From Eulemur rufifrons (lineage: Eukaryota > Chordata > Mammalia > Primates > Lemuridae), in contig NC_090989.1 in the NCBI RefSeq assembly GCF_041146395.1, positions 51,424,501-51,488,500 of the forward strand: DNA of 64,000 nucleotides, read 5' to 3'. Positions 47,936 through 59,060 of this stretch are shown here, in pieces. The notes under the pieces were generated by a model. That model was not told the origin of the DNA and searched no databases. It saw nothing but the letters and a program-made list of their open reading frames with translations. The stretch's first letter is position 1. The number at the start of each line of letters is the position of its first letter. A program made the translations under genes and the position numbers.

Positions 47936-49189
47936 TAATGAACACATGATGGTAGGGAGATTTCAAATCAGAAGTCTAAACCCTAGGAACAATTTAGATT
48001 ACGTGCTATAGCACACATTTGAAGATACTGCATATTAATATACTCAGGCTCAAATAAGTCTCCTAAATTCCGTATTGAAAAGAATTGTGTATTATAAGAA
48101 AATGTATCTGGGAATAAAGTCAAAATGTGCTATAGATTGAATTTTTTAAAAGGTAAAGAGATGACTATAAAATTGTGAACTATTTGGGATGTCTCAACAC
48201 AAGAAATTATTGTGTCAAATGATAAAATATATATTCAGTTAATTTTGATAGTTAAATTAATGGGTCTTATTTTTTAAAATATTCGTCTCATAAAGGTATA
48301 CTTTTCTTATGATCCCCTAGAGTATTAATTCAAAAGTAATTCACAATTGTGGCTTGTTTCTCTATACTTTTAATAATAAATTTTAATCAAAGATATATTT
48401 CATTCATGTGGTATGTATTCTTTGAGTATCTTCCATGTCTTCAGGATCTCAATATTGTGGATGGTGCAGTTAACTTCGGAGTCAGAGTCTCTATGCTCAT
48501 GAGCTTACACCCTGGAGAGGAATAAAAAAAAGCAAAACAGCAATTACGATACAGTGTGTAACTGCAATTACAAGGGAAGAGCAAGTTTCCCTGAGAGTTC
48601 AAGGACTGAACACTTCACGACATGGGAAGAAAGGTGTGATACAAGGCATCACAGAAGAAGTAAAGGCAAGCTCAAACCTGAAGATTACGTAGCAGCTGGG
48701 TAAAAGTCAGGTGGTAGTAGGGGCAATAAAGAAGATGAACAATATTCTAGGCAAACTTAATAAATAGCAAGGGCTAAGTGCAATAGGATATTTTCCAGGA
48801 GGCATAAAATTATGTAAGAAATTCAAAAAATTAAACTTTTTTACTGTGGCCTACAACATTTTAAAAATATTGTTTTTAAGTTTGAAAGAGATCTCATGTT
48901 TTTAGACCAAAATTAATGAAAGCTGTGACATACTTAGCAACAGTGCCTTACTGTAGCAAGAGAAGTTAGAATATTAGGAGCAGAAAGCAATAAGGAGCAT
49001 GTTGCAGTTTGAAAAGACCCTTGGGTGGTTTTAATATGACCTTATATGTCAGTGTGTTATAGTGTTTCGTCACTGGTTTTAATCACACTTACAATCACAA
49101 TCAGTAACAATTAATGTTCATAATCTTTAATGCACTATTCTAAGACTATATGAATTATACTTAACTTTAAGAACTATCTTAGACAGTGT
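47936..49189. other. Unassigned DNA, possible old LINE piece
   Basis: The segment 48400-48780 (GAGCTTACACCCTGGAGAGG, GGCATCACAGAAGAAGTAAA, GAACAATATTCTAGGCAAAC and AATAGCAAGGGCTAAGTGCA) resembles a common old L2/CR1-type repeat. No gene. Confidence 0.4.
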
Positions 49190-49620
49190 TTTTTTATTTT
49201 TGTTATTTCAAAATATTACAGGGGTAAAAATGTTTTTAGTTACATGAATCACTTTTGAAATGCTTGAATCAGGGCTACAAAGTGTGTCCATCACCCAGAT
49301 AGTATTTGATGTACCTGTTAGGTAGGTTCTCACCCAACTGTTCCTCCCTCCTCCCCCTGCTTGATTTCCACTGACTTTGACTTCCCTTTATGCATATGTG
49401 TGCTCATAAATTGCTGCAAAAGACATTAATTCATTCCTTTTTCTGGCTGAGTAGTACTCCATGGTGTACATATACCATATTTTGTTAATCCATTCATGAA
49501 TTGATGGGCACTTGGGTTGATTTCAATCTTTGCAATTGTGAATTTTTCTTCGATAAAAATTCAAGTTCAGGTGGCTTTTTGATAAAATGACTTCTTTTCC
49601 TTTGGATAAATACCCAGTAG
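49190..49620 (-). mobile_element. 5'-truncated L1 3' end, antisense
   Basis: Begins at the left with the reverse 3' tail (TTTTATTTTTGTTATTTCAA), then AATATTACAGGGGTAAAAAT, GTGTCCATCACCCAGATAGT, CCCTGCTTGATTTCCACTGA, TGGCTGAGTAGTACTCCATG, ATTGATGGGCACTTGGGTTG and TGGATAAATACCCAGTAG. It ends within ORF2. About 70 bp of other sequence separates it from the Alu and the oppositely oriented L1. Confidence 0.9.
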
Positions 49621-49695
49621 TTTTGGGGTATAATTTTCTGCACATGTCTGTTTCACCCTTTTGTTCTAGGGTCCTTTTTAAGTCCAGTGTTTCTT

Positions 49696-51050
<1,355 letters not shown>

Positions 51051-51164
51051 AAATAATGAGAATAGTTCCAGCAAACCCAGTGGCCTTCTTTATTTGATAT
51101 TATGAAATCAGGTTAACTTCTTAAAATATAAGAAAGTAGAGGAAGGTCCCAAAATGAATGATAT

Positions 51165-51572
51165 CTTTGATGGTTAATTTTGTGTCAACTTGACTAGACC
51201 ATGGGGTGACCAGATATTTGGCCAAACATTATTCTGGGCTTTATAAATGAGATTAACATTTAATTAAGTGTACTGAGTAAAACCAATTGCCCTCCATAAT
51301 GTGGATGGACTTTATCTAACCAGTTGAAGGCCTAAATAGAACAAAATGGCTGATCCTTCCCTGAGTAAGACAGAATTCTCCTGCCTGACAGCATTCAAAC
51401 TGTAACATCAGCCCTTCCTGGTTCTACAACAGTTTCTGGCTTTTGTACTCTAACTGGGACAATGGCTCTGCAGATTTTGGACTTGCCAGACTCCACAACT
51501 ACCATAACTACATGAGCCATTTCCTTATAATTTTAATTTCTATCTCTCTCTTTATCTACATATATATAGATA
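51165..51572 (+). mobile_element. Old MLT1-like LTR
   Basis: TTGATGGTTAATTTTGTGTC, AACTTGACTAGACCATGGGG, ACATTATTCTGGGCTTTATA, ATTGCCCTCCATAATGTGGA, CCAGTTGAAGGCCTAAATAG, AACTCTAACTGGGACAATGG-like words, and AGCCATTTCCTTATAATTTT followed by TATCTCTCTC and TATATATA. This is a common old mammalian LTR family; name uncertain. The closing TA/GT run is the usual microsatellite seeded at its end. Confidence 0.65.
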
Positions 51573-51573
51573 G

Positions 51574-51603
51574 CGTGTGTGTGTGTGTGTGTGTGTGTAT
51601 ACA
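51574..51603. repeat. (GT)n microsatellite
   Basis: About 13 GT units followed by ATACATGTGTGTATG. Confidence 0.95.
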
Positions 51604-51732
51604 TGTGTGTATGATCTGTTTCTTTCGTGAACTCTAATGCAGTATCAAAGATAGCTATTAATATATTTTAATGGACTACAGTACCCAATAAATACTTGAG
51701 AATAATGAATCTTCCAAAAGGACTGAATATAT

Positions 51733-51852
51733 AAAAAAGAGAGAAAGAAAGAAACAGAAAAGAAAAGAAAAGGAAAGGAAAGGAAAGGAAAGAAGAGAAG
51801 AGACGGGAAGGCATGGGAAGGGAAGGGAAGGGAAGGGAAAAAGAGAGACTGG
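51733..51852. repeat. Polypurine tract (GAAA/GGAAA)n
   Basis: An almost pure purine strand of about 115 bases: GAGAAAGAAAGAAACAG, then AAAAGAAAAGGAAAGGAAAG units, then AGGGAAGGGAAGGG. Mirror-like purine order could favour triplex (H-DNA) structure. The 69- and 107-codon minus frames are low-complexity artefacts. Confidence 0.9.
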
Positions 51853-53009
51853 TAAGAAAAAAACTAAACAGAGTGTAGCTGACAAAAGTCAGCCCAGGTA
51901 AAGGACCAACAGGAGGGATGATAAGCAGCAAGCACAAAGCAAGAGAAGATGCAAATTTAACACTTTCCATATGTGAGTATTTTTTCTGCATTTGTCTATA
52001 AAAGGTTAAAACAACAAACCCTCTTTCTTACTAAAACTAAGAGAGAAAGTGCAATAGAATAGGAAATGCCAACTAAGCCTTCACATATTCTTAAATACAC
52101 ATGTTAAGTCTACAACCACAAGCATTATTCAAGATCAATTTTCAGCATTAAATTTGGTTTATCTACACCAGGCATTTACTCAATAGCTTTGCAAACCCCC
52201 TTCCCCAGCGAATATACCTCTAAGAATCTCTAAGCAGCATTAATTCCATATCAGAGACAGATTTTCTTGTTTATTTAGGAAATGCCAATTTATTTGGTAT
52301 CAAAAATAAGCTATTCATAAGGAAACGAGGCTCAGAGATGCAGCTAAATCAACAGTAAAGGACACTTAGTGTTGCTCCATTTTAATTTTACTTTCAGTCA
52401 ATCACTATCAGTAGTGTTATTTAGAAAATTTTCAATTCCAAGTAAGAAATTAAAGTGTTTTAATTTAAAAACACTTATAATGTAGAATGAATATTAGTTA
52501 ATTCTAATGTCTTTGCTATGATGAATTAGTCTACATAATTAAGAAAGTGCAAATATTATAAGAATTCTGTTTGTAAAAATATTTGTTTTCCTCATTACAC
52601 TAAACTTGAAAGAGTTTTTTCCCATATATACATATGAAGAGGATTGCATTTCTGCTGAGTCAGGCTAGATAAAACATTGCCTTTGCTCAATCTACTTAAT
52701 AATACACAAGGGAATTTAGACTAGATGCAGTCTTTTTTTTTTCTCAGTTCCAGCTTTTATTCTTATATTTTTCAAACACCAAGTCACTGTTTTTCTTATA
52801 ACTGAGACCAATCTTTTTTTCTTCATCATTCCATGTGAATTATTTTTATTTTCCTGATGTTAATGCTAAAGGTTTACTGATTTTAGCAAAATTATACACA
52901 TTTACTCAGATACATTGATTACCAAAATGGTCTTAAATCTTCCCTGTCTCTATGTTTGTACCCTTTGCAATGTGGCTTTGCATGTAAAGTTCCTTTCTCC
53001 AACCTTAAG
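51853..53009. other. Unassigned A+T-rich DNA
   Basis: No recognised repeat or gene. Confidence 0.35.
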
Positions 53010-53390
53010 CATGGTTTGGAATGTTTATTTGCTTTGGGTTGTAGCATGTCATAGGTCCATTCTCAGCCAAAGACTCATGAAGACCTGCACAGTTCCACCG
53101 ATCTTCAACTGCTATTTCAACAAACCCAGGCTTGCCTCCTCTGTGATGTGAGACGAAGTGAAGATGAGCCATCCCATCTGAAGCTACCATAGACCTGCCA
53201 ATCACACACCCACTTGAGAGCCGCCTGCAGTCACATGAATGAGTTCAGCTGAGACCGGAAGAACAATATGGATGAGCCAGCTCAAAGTGTTGGCACGCAG
53301 AATTTTAGGCTAAATGAATGGCTTTTCTTTCAAGCCACTAAGTTTCCAGGTAGTTTTTATAAAACACAAACTAACTGATATATTTATCCT
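53010..53390 (+). mobile_element. Old MLT1-like LTR
   Basis: The 3' half is clear: GAGTTCAGCTGAGACCGGAA, GATGAGCCAGCTCAAAGTG, CACGCAGAATTTTAGGCTAA, ATGAATGGCTTTTCTTTCAA, GCCACTAAGTTTCCAGGTAG and CACAAACTAACTGATA. The tail matches the '...aataaatggttgttgtttaagccactaagttt...aactgata' ending of this LTR group. A 78-codon plus frame (52915-53151) and a minus frame partly overlap and are not genes. Confidence 0.55.
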
Positions 53391-53689
53391 ATACTTTCAT
53401 CATTTTTTCTTTTAGAATATTTTACTATTATTAGAATATTAGAATAATTATATTTATTCACATTAAAATCCAAGTTCTGATTTCACTGATTAAGCCAGAT
53501 TTGGAAATCAAAAGTATTTTAATACTTTGAAAACAATACAGGCAACTCTATACATAAATACCCAGATGTTTTCATAAATATCTATGCTGTTTGCTTGCTT
53601 TTTTGCATGGAAACGCATACGTGAGCTAGCCTACGAGGATATTTTGGTGTTAACGGTAATACTAAAGTGTACTGAAGTCCCTGCTGGAA
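53391..53689. other. Unassigned DNA
   Basis: No feature recognised. Confidence 0.3.
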
Positions 53690-53895
53690 ACGATGCTAGA
53701 ATACTTTATAATCCTTGTCTCAATTTTACATTATGGTAACCCGTAAGGTATAATTAATATCATCTCCTTTTTTTTTTTTTTTTTTTTTGCAAATAAGAGA
53801 ACTGAGTTTTGAAGAATTTAAGTGATTTTTCCAAAGTCAAGAAGTAGAAATGAGATTAAACGATCAGTTTCTAACTCGAGAGCCTCAGTGTTTAA
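53690..53895 (-). mobile_element. MIR SINE with expanded poly(T)
   Basis: Antisense MIR: CTAGAATACTTTATAATCCT, GTAAGGTATAATTAATATCA, then TTTTTTTGCAAATAAGAGAA (variant of 'ttttacagatgagga'), GAATTTAAGTGATTTTTCC, AAAGTCAAGAAGTAGAAATG and CTCGAGAGCC. A run of about 22 Ts sits where MIR normally has 'ccccatttt'. Confidence 0.65.
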
Positions 53896-54370
53896 TCATA
53901 AAGTATGTTGCCTATAATGTTCCAGAAATAAAAGAAAGGGGTGGCATTTCATATGATTTCAAAGTGATTCTTATCCATCCAAATTTCACTGGAGATACTG
54001 AAAATAAAAAACATGTAAAATTAATGTTCCTAATTTCAACCTTCAAAAGAAATTTACTAGTTCTTAATCAACTCAGCTAACAGTCTACCATGTTAACCTA
54101 TTGCTGTGATGTTACCATAAAATAAATAAATTCAAGCAATAATAAAATGTGGATGGACATAACAATGAATATTACTCACTATGCAATTAACTAGTTTTCG
54201 TAAGGCTAATGGGTTATGATGCTATCATAAGAAAATGTAAAAATGAAGATTCATGTTATGTAATAGTAAAATAACCAAGTATAATAGTAGAGAAACTAAT
54301 GCAAGTTATTTTACAAATTGGTAAACTATCACTTATATTGTTGTTTTGTTTTGTTTTTTTTTCCTTTTTC
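53896..54370. other. Unassigned A+T-rich DNA
   Basis: No feature recognised besides T-rich sequence leading into the Alu. Confidence 0.3.
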
Positions 54371-54654
54371 TTTTTTTTTTTGAGACAGAGTCTCACTCTT
54401 TCGCCCGGGCCAGAGTGCATGCTATCATCATAGCTCATAGCAACCTCAAACTCCTGGGCTCAGGGGATCCCCCTGCCTCAGCCTCCTCAGTAGCTGGGAC
54501 TATAGGTGTGAGCCACCACACCCAGCTAATTTTTCTATTTTTTGTAGAGATAGGGTCTCACTCAAGCTGGTCTTGAGCTTCTGAACTCAAGTGATCCTCC
54601 TGCATCAGCCTCCCAACATGCTAGGATTATAGGCATGAGCCACTGTGCCTGGCT
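54371..54654 (-). mobile_element. Alu, older strepsirrhine or AluJ-like
   Basis: Poly(T), GAGACAGAGTCTCACTCTTT, CCAGAGTGCATGCTATCATC, ATAGCTCATAGCAACCTCAA, TTTTTTGTAGAGATAGGGTC, ACTCAAGCTGGTCTTGAGCT and CACTGTGCCTGGCT. The middle linker is short and lacks the TATATATA spacer. A second poly(T) at 54666-54680 follows, with GAG, suggesting target duplication or a second truncated insertion. Confidence 0.9.
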
Positions 54655-54887
54655 GGGCAGAGATTTTTTTTTTTTTTTTGAGCAGAAACCCAGAATTCTC
54701 TTTTGTACATGATCAATTTGAGATGCCCATTAGAAACTCAAATGCAGATACTATGTATGAAATTTGATATATGGATATTGAGTTAGAAAAGGGGTTAAAC
54801 TGCTACTATATATTTGATTAGAGTCAGCTTACAGGTGATACTTAAAGCCAGGAGATGCTTATCTTAGAAATAGACAATCTATAATAA
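54655..54887. other. Unassigned DNA
   Basis: After a poly(T) at 54663-54679, the phrase AGATGCCCATTAGAAACTCA and nearby words may be another old LINE remnant. Nothing firm. Confidence 0.3.
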
Positions 54888-54957
54888 AAAATAGCTAATA
54901 TTTGTTTCATGCTTGTTATACACCTGACTCACCTAAATGCTTTTTACATGTTATGTT
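54888..54957 (-). mobile_element. MIR SINE, left piece of an interrupted copy
   Basis: AATAGCTAATATTTGTTTCA, TGCTTGTTATACACCTGACT and ATGCTTTTTACATGTTATG are the antisense MIR 3' part. The rest of the same MIR resumes at 55540 after an LTR insertion. Confidence 0.8.
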
Positions 54958-55539
54958 TGGAGGTCCCAAGATCACTCCCAGTTTTGATGATTTGCAGGAA
55001 TTCAGAGGACTCAGCATATAGTCATAACTATGATTTATTATAGCAAAAGGCACAAAGAAAAGGGAATCCCATCAGCAAAGGTAAAAGGCACATGGGGCAT
55101 TGTCCGAAGGAAGCCAGGCACGAGTCCTCTCTCAGTGGACTGACAGAATATGCTGAATTTCCCAAGCAATGGGTCATGGTAACATGAAATGTTGCCCACC
55201 AGGGAAAGTTGTCAGAGACTCAGTGCTCAGGGTTTTTATTGGTGGTTGATTACCTACACAGCCTCTGCCTGGCATACCCAAAATTTCCAGACTCCCAGAA
55301 GGATAGCAGAAGTTCAGCACAGATTATATTGTTTCCATAAACAGATTAGGCATGGTCAACCTCTCTAATTAGTTAAGTGTGTGGGAACACTCCCAAAATC
55401 CAAGTTTCCTGTTGCCAATCCAAGGCCAAACTTGCAAGCAGGCTTTTCTCAGGATAATAGTCAGGCCTGCTCTGTTAACTCTTTCTGGAACACTTGTCAT
55501 CATGAACTATTTAAGACCCCAACAACCTTCTCAGTTAGG
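54958..55539 (-). mobile_element. Solitary LTR inserted in a MIR
   Basis: About 580 bp placed between two collinear MIR halves. Words such as TTTGCAGGAATTCAGAGGAC, TCAGCATATAGTCATAACTA, GCACATGGGGCATTGTCCGA, CAGAGACTCAGTGCTCAGGG, TTTTTATTGGTGG and TTTCCAGACTCCCAGAAGGA recall a known endogenous retroviral LTR group read in reverse. An AGGTCCCA sequence occurs at both edges (54960 and 55536) and may include the target duplication. The orientation call rests on memory of the family. The 148-codon frame at 55381-55827 crosses its edge and is noncoding. Confidence 0.65.
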
Positions 55540-55655
55540 TCCCATTATTGTCTTTATTTTACAGGTGAGGAAACTGGGGGAGAAAACTCATTCACCTTAT
55601 TAAGGAAGAGGTTGGAAACTGAACCTGGGCAGTTTGGCTCTTACAGGATAGCTCT
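55540..55655 (-). mobile_element. MIR SINE, right piece of the interrupted copy
   Basis: CCCATTATTGTCTTTATTTT, ACAGGTGAGGAAACTGGGGG, GAAACTGAACCTGGGCAGTT and TGGCTCTTACAGGAT complete the antisense MIR begun at 54888. Confidence 0.85.
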
Positions 55656-55924
55656 TAGGTACTTCACAAAGGGGCTTCTCTCAGTAGAGAACAGAAAATG
55701 GCAGGAGAGTATGGTTGATGGACTGAGCCTAGAAACCCCAACATTTATACGTCCAACAGACCAAAGAAGACCAACCAGTGAAACAGGTAGAAAACCAGGA
55801 GATGGTACAATCTGTCTCAGGATCTAAAGAAAAGTTCAGAAAGTGGGTTATTTACAAATGATGTGTTGGAGAGTGGGGCAAGCATAGTGATTGTGGATGA
55901 CAAGGTTAAGAACACGGCCTAATG
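55656..55924. other. Unassigned DNA
   Basis: No clear repeat; no gene. Confidence 0.3.
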
Positions 55925-56365
55925 TTAATTTTCCACCTTCTTCTCCTACCCTGATCTAGTACATTCTACTTCTGATCACGCTGGTCACATGCTTTTCCCC
56001 ATGTTATGAAAGCTGACATTCCTTTACACAGGCTTTCCTATGATCTAAAGTGCTATTGCTTTATTTTCTAAGTAGCAATTTCTAGTCATCTTTCAAGAGC
56101 TGTATTAAATAGTAACTTCCTTGTAAAATATTGTTGCTTCACCTAAATAGAGTTATCTGTTTTCTCCTGGAAACTTTTCTCCTAATATTTCTATTGCAAT
56201 TCTCTTGTTAGTTTCCTTTTATTTTCTGACTTCTCAACATTCTCCTCCAGGCTGCCAGCTGTTGAAGGCAGGACCTGCATCTTATTCATATTTACACAGG
56301 ACTCGCAATGTCTAGGGCAGTGTGCAGGACATAGCAGATGCTCAAGAAATGCCAGAGGAAAAAAG
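55925..56365 (+). mobile_element. L2 LINE 3' end
   Basis: CATCTTTCAAGAGCTGTATT, TAGTAACTTCCTTGTAAAAT, then CCAGCTGTTGAAGGCAGGAC, CTGCATCTTATTCATATTTA, AATGTCTAGGGCAGTGTGCA and GGACATAGCAGATGCTCAAG, ending AAATGCC. The 3' part is a good L2 match; the 5' boundary is approximate. Confidence 0.75.
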
Positions 56366-56500
56366 GAAGGGGAGGGAGAGAGAGGGCAGACAGGAAGCCA
56401 AGAAAGAAGGAGAGGAGGAGGAAAGGAAGGAAGGAGGGAAGCAAAATAGGAGGAAGGAGGGAAAGGAAGAAAGAAGAAAGAATGAATGGACTGAGGGAGT
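56352..56500. repeat. Polypurine GA-rich tract
   Basis: About 150 bases almost wholly A and G, such as AAGGAAGGGGAGGGAGAGAG and GGAAGGAAGGAGGGAAGC. It follows the L2 tail, a common place for such growth. The 77- and 122-codon frames over it are compositional artefacts. Confidence 0.9.
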
Positions 56501-56651
56501 GCTATTGAGGAGCAGTAAAATGAAACAAAAAGTGTTTGGGGATGAGTGTATATAAACATGTCTTATAACTCAACGCACCTGAGTTTCTCCGATTGGAAAT
56601 ATTTAAATTCCAGTAATGTGTAGATTGAATTTGTATTTGCCTTAACTAGTT

Positions 56652-57072
56652 GCTATTATTTGAATGTTTGTCCCTTCCAAAATTCATGCTGAAACTTAAT
56701 CCCCAACCTAATAGTTTTAAGAAGTAAGGTGGGGCATTTAAAGGTGATTGGGTTATGACGATCCTGCCCTCATGAGCGAATTAATCCATTCACGGGTTAA
56801 TTGGATTAATGTGTTACCACCAGAGTGAGTTATCACACATGTGTCTGTTATAAAGCCAGCTGGGCTCTCAGTGTGCCCCCTCACCCTGTGGTGCCTTTCC
56901 CCACATCATGAGGTCATGATGCAACACTAGGCCCTCGCCAGAAGCCGAACAGAGACAGGCCCTCGACATTGGACTTCCCAGATTCCAGAACAGTAAGTAA
57001 TAAGTTTCTTTTCTTTATAAATTACCCAGTCTCAGGTATTCTGTTACAGCAAGATAAAATGAACCAATACAC
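56652..57072 (+). mobile_element. MaLR (MLT1/MSTD-like) LTR, full length
   Basis: Sense order is complete: GCTATTATTTGAATGTTTGT, TTCATGCTGAAACTTAATCC, AAGTAAGGTGGGGCATTTAA, GATTGGGTTATGACGATCCT, CCTCATGAGCGAATTAATCC, CTTTCCCCACATCATGAGG, CATTGGACTTCCCAGATTCC and TTTATAAATTACCCAGTCTC. A duplicated AATTAATCCATT / TAATTGGATTAATG pair gives local variation. Solitary, with no internal retroviral part. Confidence 0.88.
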
Positions 57073-58044
57073 TGGTATTGTACAAACAAATCCATAAATC
57101 TTACTTTCCATGTATACACAAGTACCTGAGAGCCATAGATTGAGGTCTCCTAGGCATTGTTTTTTTTCTTGCACTGAAAGCTCTCTTGGACTAGCTATAA
57201 CACAAACTCTCCTGAGAAGAGAGTGAGAGGAACATTTTAAGGGAACTGTTCTTTATTCCTTAGTGTAAATAAATTTATCAGGTCTTTTTGCAGGGACTCT
57301 TTTTCTTTCTTTCTTTTTTTTTTTTTATTTTGGTGCTGAGGAAGAAAGTACAAGGATAAGGCAGTCTAAGAGTGGGTAGCCAAAAAAGGACAAAATTATC
57401 CAGAACTAGAAAGCTAAGAGGTCAGGAAAATTAAATTGTGTACTTTACAATTTTTCCTAGAACTAGTTCTGGCTGAAATAACCCATCTTCTGAAATAAAA
57501 CCAGAGAAATACCTAGGTAGAGAATACAAAGGTAACATGGATCCTCATGTTTCCAAAGAGGTTTAGAAATTGGTGGAGAAACGTCCAGTAATGTATGATA
57601 TTTACCTGCACTGCACAGGGAAATGTTGGCTGTAGGCTCAGTCTAAAACTGGTCAGCCTCAAAATTCTCACTTGAATCCCAGATGCAGCTCTGGGTAAGA
57701 GTATTAGGGCAAGTCCAGAAAACATGGCAGAACTATTAGGACTGGGCGGCTGACCCGGGATGGGAGGCACTCTTCCGTTTTATCCATGTGGTGTGGTACG
57801 TGTGAAAGAATCTTCCTCAGATGGGGCTAAATGAGATGCCATGGGAAGTTGGCAGGGCCACTCCACCCCAGCTCCACAGTTCTCCCATGCTCACAGATGC
57901 TTCCTGTTTTCCCCACAGTGTTGCCTCCTCTGAGGCCTCTGGGTTTACTTGTAAATGCATCAGCTGTAGCCAGATCCTGTTTCAGGAGCTGTTTGTCCAT
58001 CATTAAAAGGAGAGCCATGAAGAATTTATTAGAGGCAGCACTTG
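57073..58044. other. Unassigned DNA
   Basis: Frames of 61-85 codons overlap on both strands at 57513-58082 without motifs. The part from 57620 to 58040 is G+C-richer and may be an internal or flanking piece of the retroviral LTR that follows. No gene is called. Confidence 0.35.
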
Positions 58045-58447
58045 TTAAATTAAGTTTGGCCTCAAGCAACCTCCGGACATAGTGAGCTGTACCCTAGCCT
58101 GAGGTGTAAAGAAGTTGCTCAACCTAACCTAGGAGTATACCCTTGTTAACCAAGCTACTGAGTCTCAGGCACGCATAGCAGCTGACCCCTCACTAATCCC
58201 AGGCTGAAAGCTGCCAAATGATGCCCAAATAAAGCAATCACCTGACCTGCACAAACCAGGTAATTTCTGTATGTCATTTTCCTGTTTTTGGTTATAAATA
58301 TAACTCACCACCTTGGAGGTTGGGGGCATTCTGAAATCATCTTCAGTCCAAGGTGGTGCCCAGTTTTTGAAACTTTGTCTTGATTAAACAGAACTGTTAA
58401 ATTTAACTGGTCCCAGGTGTTTTGTGGTTTGTTTGTTTCCCCACACC
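58045..58447 (+). mobile_element. Probable ERV1-type solitary LTR
   Basis: GGCCTCAAGCAACCTCCGGA, CATAGTGAGCTGTACCCTAG, GTTAACCAAGCTACTGAGTC, CATAGCAGCTGACCCCTCAC, TAATCCCAGGCTGAAAGCTG and CACCTGACCTGCACAAACC follow an ERV1 LTR pattern (MER31-like). A TATAAATA promoter-like motif at about 58294, GGTGCCCAG at about 58355, ATTAAA at 58383 and a GTTTGTTTGTTTCCCC end are placed like U3/R/U5 parts. No internal viral genes are attached. Family name is tentative. Confidence 0.55.
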
Positions 58448-58834
58448 AAACTCAATGAAATTATTTTATATATCTTTATTTCTCTTTTTCAGACACTCCA
58501 TTTTTATTATGTATCATTGACTTTCCCCTAAATGGCTTTTCATTAAAGGGGGAGAGAGAGAGAGAAAGAGAGAGAGAGAGCGCAAGAGAAAACACTGCAT
58601 CCTACACAATTTTTCTTTAAATGAAAACGCATGCATAGAAATTAATAACGTTTTAAGTACAAGTGCCTGGAATGCAGTAGGAAGGGTAGGGCTGGGGTGC
58701 TTAACATTATCCCTGTTCAAAGCCTTCGTAATTGCTCTTCCTTTCTGCTGAAGCATTTTCCTGGGTATCTTCTCAGAGCTCTCTATTTCTCACAATCGAG
58801 GTCTGAGCTCATCAGGCTTTTCCCAAACACCATA
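58448..58834. other. Unassigned DNA with a GA microsatellite
   Basis: No gene. The 80-codon minus frame at 58514-58756 covers the GA repeat. A possible antisense old repeat lies at 58650-58700. Confidence 0.3.
58549..58582. repeat. (GA)n microsatellite
   Basis: GAGAGAGAGAGAGAAAGAGA followed by GAGAGAGAGAGCGCAAGAGA; interrupted once by AAA. Confidence 0.93.
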
Positions 58835-59060
58835 TGCAATGTATCCACATCCACTCACCCTGTCATTCTCTGAGTTCCTTTTCTATTTTCCTTAGAGAAT
58901 CTGTCACTGAGATCACATTATTTATTTATTTATTTTCTTGTTTATTGGAAAATGTAAACTCTCTGAGAGTCGGGGCTTCCTCACTCTATCATTCTAACAA
59001 CAGAGCATTTGAACAGTTTCTGGGCCTTTGAAAGTGCTAAAAAGTAATTGATGTGAAAGC
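58835..59060 (+). mobile_element. Possible L2 LINE 3' end
   Basis: TTTTCTTGTTTATTGGAAAA, TGTAAACTCTCTGAGAGTCG and GGGCTTCCTCACTCTATCAT recall the L2 'gtttacttgtctg... ctgtaagctccttgagggcaggga' part. The TTTATTTATTTATTTA run at 58918-58934 is inside. Diverged. Confidence 0.5.

Noticed and set aside
49619..49692. Spacer between the opposed L1s as a twin-priming junction
   Set aside because: Both flanking L1s have their own 3' UTR, so they are separate insertions.
51668..51991. 107-codon Ser/Phe/Leu-rich minus frame
   Set aside because: It is the translation of a polypurine repeat on its complementary strand.
55381..55827. 148-codon plus-strand frame
   Set aside because: It crosses from the LTR through the MIR piece into unique DNA; a real gene would not be expected to follow repeat boundaries this way.
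56191..56559. 122-codon minus frame and 77-codon charged plus frame
   Set aside because: Both derive from the GA-rich tract and an L2 tail.
58294..58301. TATAAATA motif as a host gene promoter
   Set aside because: It sits inside a probable LTR at the usual position, and no downstream gene is visible.
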